DNA of 5,929 nucleotides from NCBI GenBank assembly GCA_009914575.1, contig WNEB01000110.1, forward strand, positions 1-5,929. Direction: 5' to 3'. Under the pieces are notes generated by a model. The model did not search any database. It saw only the letters and a list, made by a program, of their open reading frames with translations, and was not told the DNA's origin. This document shows, piece after piece, positions 5,609 to 5,929 of this stretch (its first letter is position 1; each line of letters opens with the position of its first letter). Made by a program: the position numbers and the translations under genes. This DNA comes from Burkholderia gladioli (GTDB lineage: Bacteria > Pseudomonadota > Gammaproteobacteria > Burkholderiales > Burkholderiaceae).

Positions 5609-5788
5609 TCAGGCCAGCGTCGACGGCCCCGCGAACGGCCGACGTTCGAGGGACGCCGACCACAGCGTCAACGCCAACGCGCCGAGCGCCATCGCCACGC
5701 CCACCCACGGCAGTTGCGTGAGCGGCATGCCCGCGCCGATCGCCATGCCGCCGAGCCAGGCGCCGGTGGCGTTGCCGGGGTTGAAGGC
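5609..5788 (-). pseudogene. MFS (DHA1/AraJ-YdhP-like) transporter, last 58 codons only
   Basis: The fragment begins AFNPGNATGAWLGGMAIGAG and ends RPFAGPSTLA before a TGA at 5609-5611. The FNxGNAxGAWLGG motif is a hallmark of the TM11 region of DHA1 transporters of the AraJ/YdhP type, and MPLTQLPWVGVAMALGALALTLWS supplies the last membrane segment. About 330 upstream codons are missing. In their place the same open frame continues into IS3-family orfB sequence. The gene is dead as it stands. The junction lies at about 5786-5790 (GGCGCC). Its neighbour downstream on the same strand is the intact MFS gene at 4308-5459. Confidence 0.8.
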
Positions 5789-5929
5789 GCCTCGACGCTC
5801 CAGACTGTGGTTCCAACTCTCCATTGCTGCGTTGTCGTAGCAGTTGCCTCTGGCACTCATGCTGGCGATCAAAGCGTATTGCTCCAACAGGGCGCGGTGC
5901 TCGCGCGAGCAGTATTGGCTACCACGGTC
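5788..5929 (-). mobile_element. IS3-family transposase OrfB internal fragment (runs off right edge, truncated at 5788)
   Basis: The minus strand from 5929 encodes DRGSQYCSREHRALLEQYAL, then IASMSARGNCYDNAAMESWNHSL. This is the C-terminal part of the IS3-family rve integrase core. The first Asp is the second catalytic D, and the Glu of AMESW follows after exactly 35 residues, matching the DD(35)E spacing. The usual continuation (SLKVEAIHG...) is lost: the frame reads SLERRG and then enters the MFS fragment, while VEA can still be read one frame over (GTCGAGGCG, complement of 5788-5796). That implies a one-base change near 5797-5800. No terminal inverted repeat is present, so this is a truncated remnant, not an intact IS end. 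Whether it belongs to the same element type as the left-edge IS cannot be told. Confidence 0.82.

Noticed and set aside
5459..5816. N-terminal extension of the intact MFS gene to an upstream in-frame ATG at 5816
   Set aside because: The added 119 residues are Arg/Gly-rich, have no domain and overlap the MFS remnant and the IS junction in another frame. The start at 5459 opens directly on TM1.
4647..5840. 397-residue plus-strand open frame opposite the second MFS gene
   Set aside because: Composition is Arg/Gln/His/Asp-rich with no family resemblance. The minus-strand frame has twelve hydrophobic segments and motif A repeats, so this is a shadow.
1..5929. Composite transposon formed by the two flanking IS pieces
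   Set aside because: The right piece is an internal orfB fragment without an IS end, and identity of the two elements cannot be shown, so mobilisation as a unit is not supported.
1..5929. A new defence, toxin, RNA-based or biosynthetic system
   Set aside because: All sizeable frames with real protein character belong to known families (IS3 transposase, GcdH, IclR, EAL, MFS). No repeats of CRISPR type, reverse transcriptase, nuclease or structured RNA were seen.

Overview
The window is GC-rich (coding regions look about two-thirds G+C, with strong G/C bias at third codon positions). It reads like chromosomal DNA of a betaproteobacterium of the Burkholderia group: the gcdH N-terminus, the divergent IclR regulator, the AAHS transporter and the IS3-family transposase pieces all fit that group. 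The genus is an inference from protein resemblance, not from a search.

Layout, left to right. (1) Positions 1-274 hold the 5' end of an IS3-family insertion sequence on the minus strand, with the start of its orfA. (2) It is inserted in a glutaryl-CoA dehydrogenase gene (gcdH, minus strand). Only the first 184 codons of gcdH remain here, followed by 21 IS-encoded codons. (3) A 75-bp divergent intergenic region follows. It carries a perfect GTTCCGC-TGT-GCGGAAC palindrome lying inside the spacer of a good sigma-70-like promoter. (4) An IclR-family regulator (902-1660, +) comes next. (5) Convergent to it is a degenerate EAL-domain protein (1727-2536, -) that has lost most of the c-di-GMP phosphodiesterase residues. 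(6) A 326-bp divergent region (2537-2862) holds a FadR-type operator-like site, two mutually exclusive hairpins and a 27-codon leader ORF. (7) An AAHS-type aromatic-acid MFS transporter (2863-4533, +) appears damaged around TM6 and reads past its expected end. (8) Convergent to it, after a GC-rich hairpin, is an apparently intact second MFS transporter (4308-5459, -). (9) The last 58 codons of a third MFS transporter (5609-5788, -) are fused directly to an internal piece of an IS3-family orfB (about 5788-5929, -) that runs off the right edge.

Functionally this is a small catabolism, transport and regulation neighbourhood. GcdH would oxidise and decarboxylate glutaryl-CoA to crotonyl-CoA in lysine, tryptophan and glutarate degradation. 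The divergent IclR protein is its likely regulator, and the AAHS protein would import an aromatic or related carboxylate. gcdH, the AAHS gene and the terminal MFS gene all carry lesions, and IS3-family pieces lie at both edges, so the segment looks like one undergoing IS-associated decay. I see no RNA gene, CRISPR array, toxin-antitoxin, defence or biosynthetic system, and no convincing wholly new system. The most interesting items are the lesion pair in the AAHS transporter, the operator-in-promoter arrangement, the leader region of the AAHS gene and the degenerate EAL protein.
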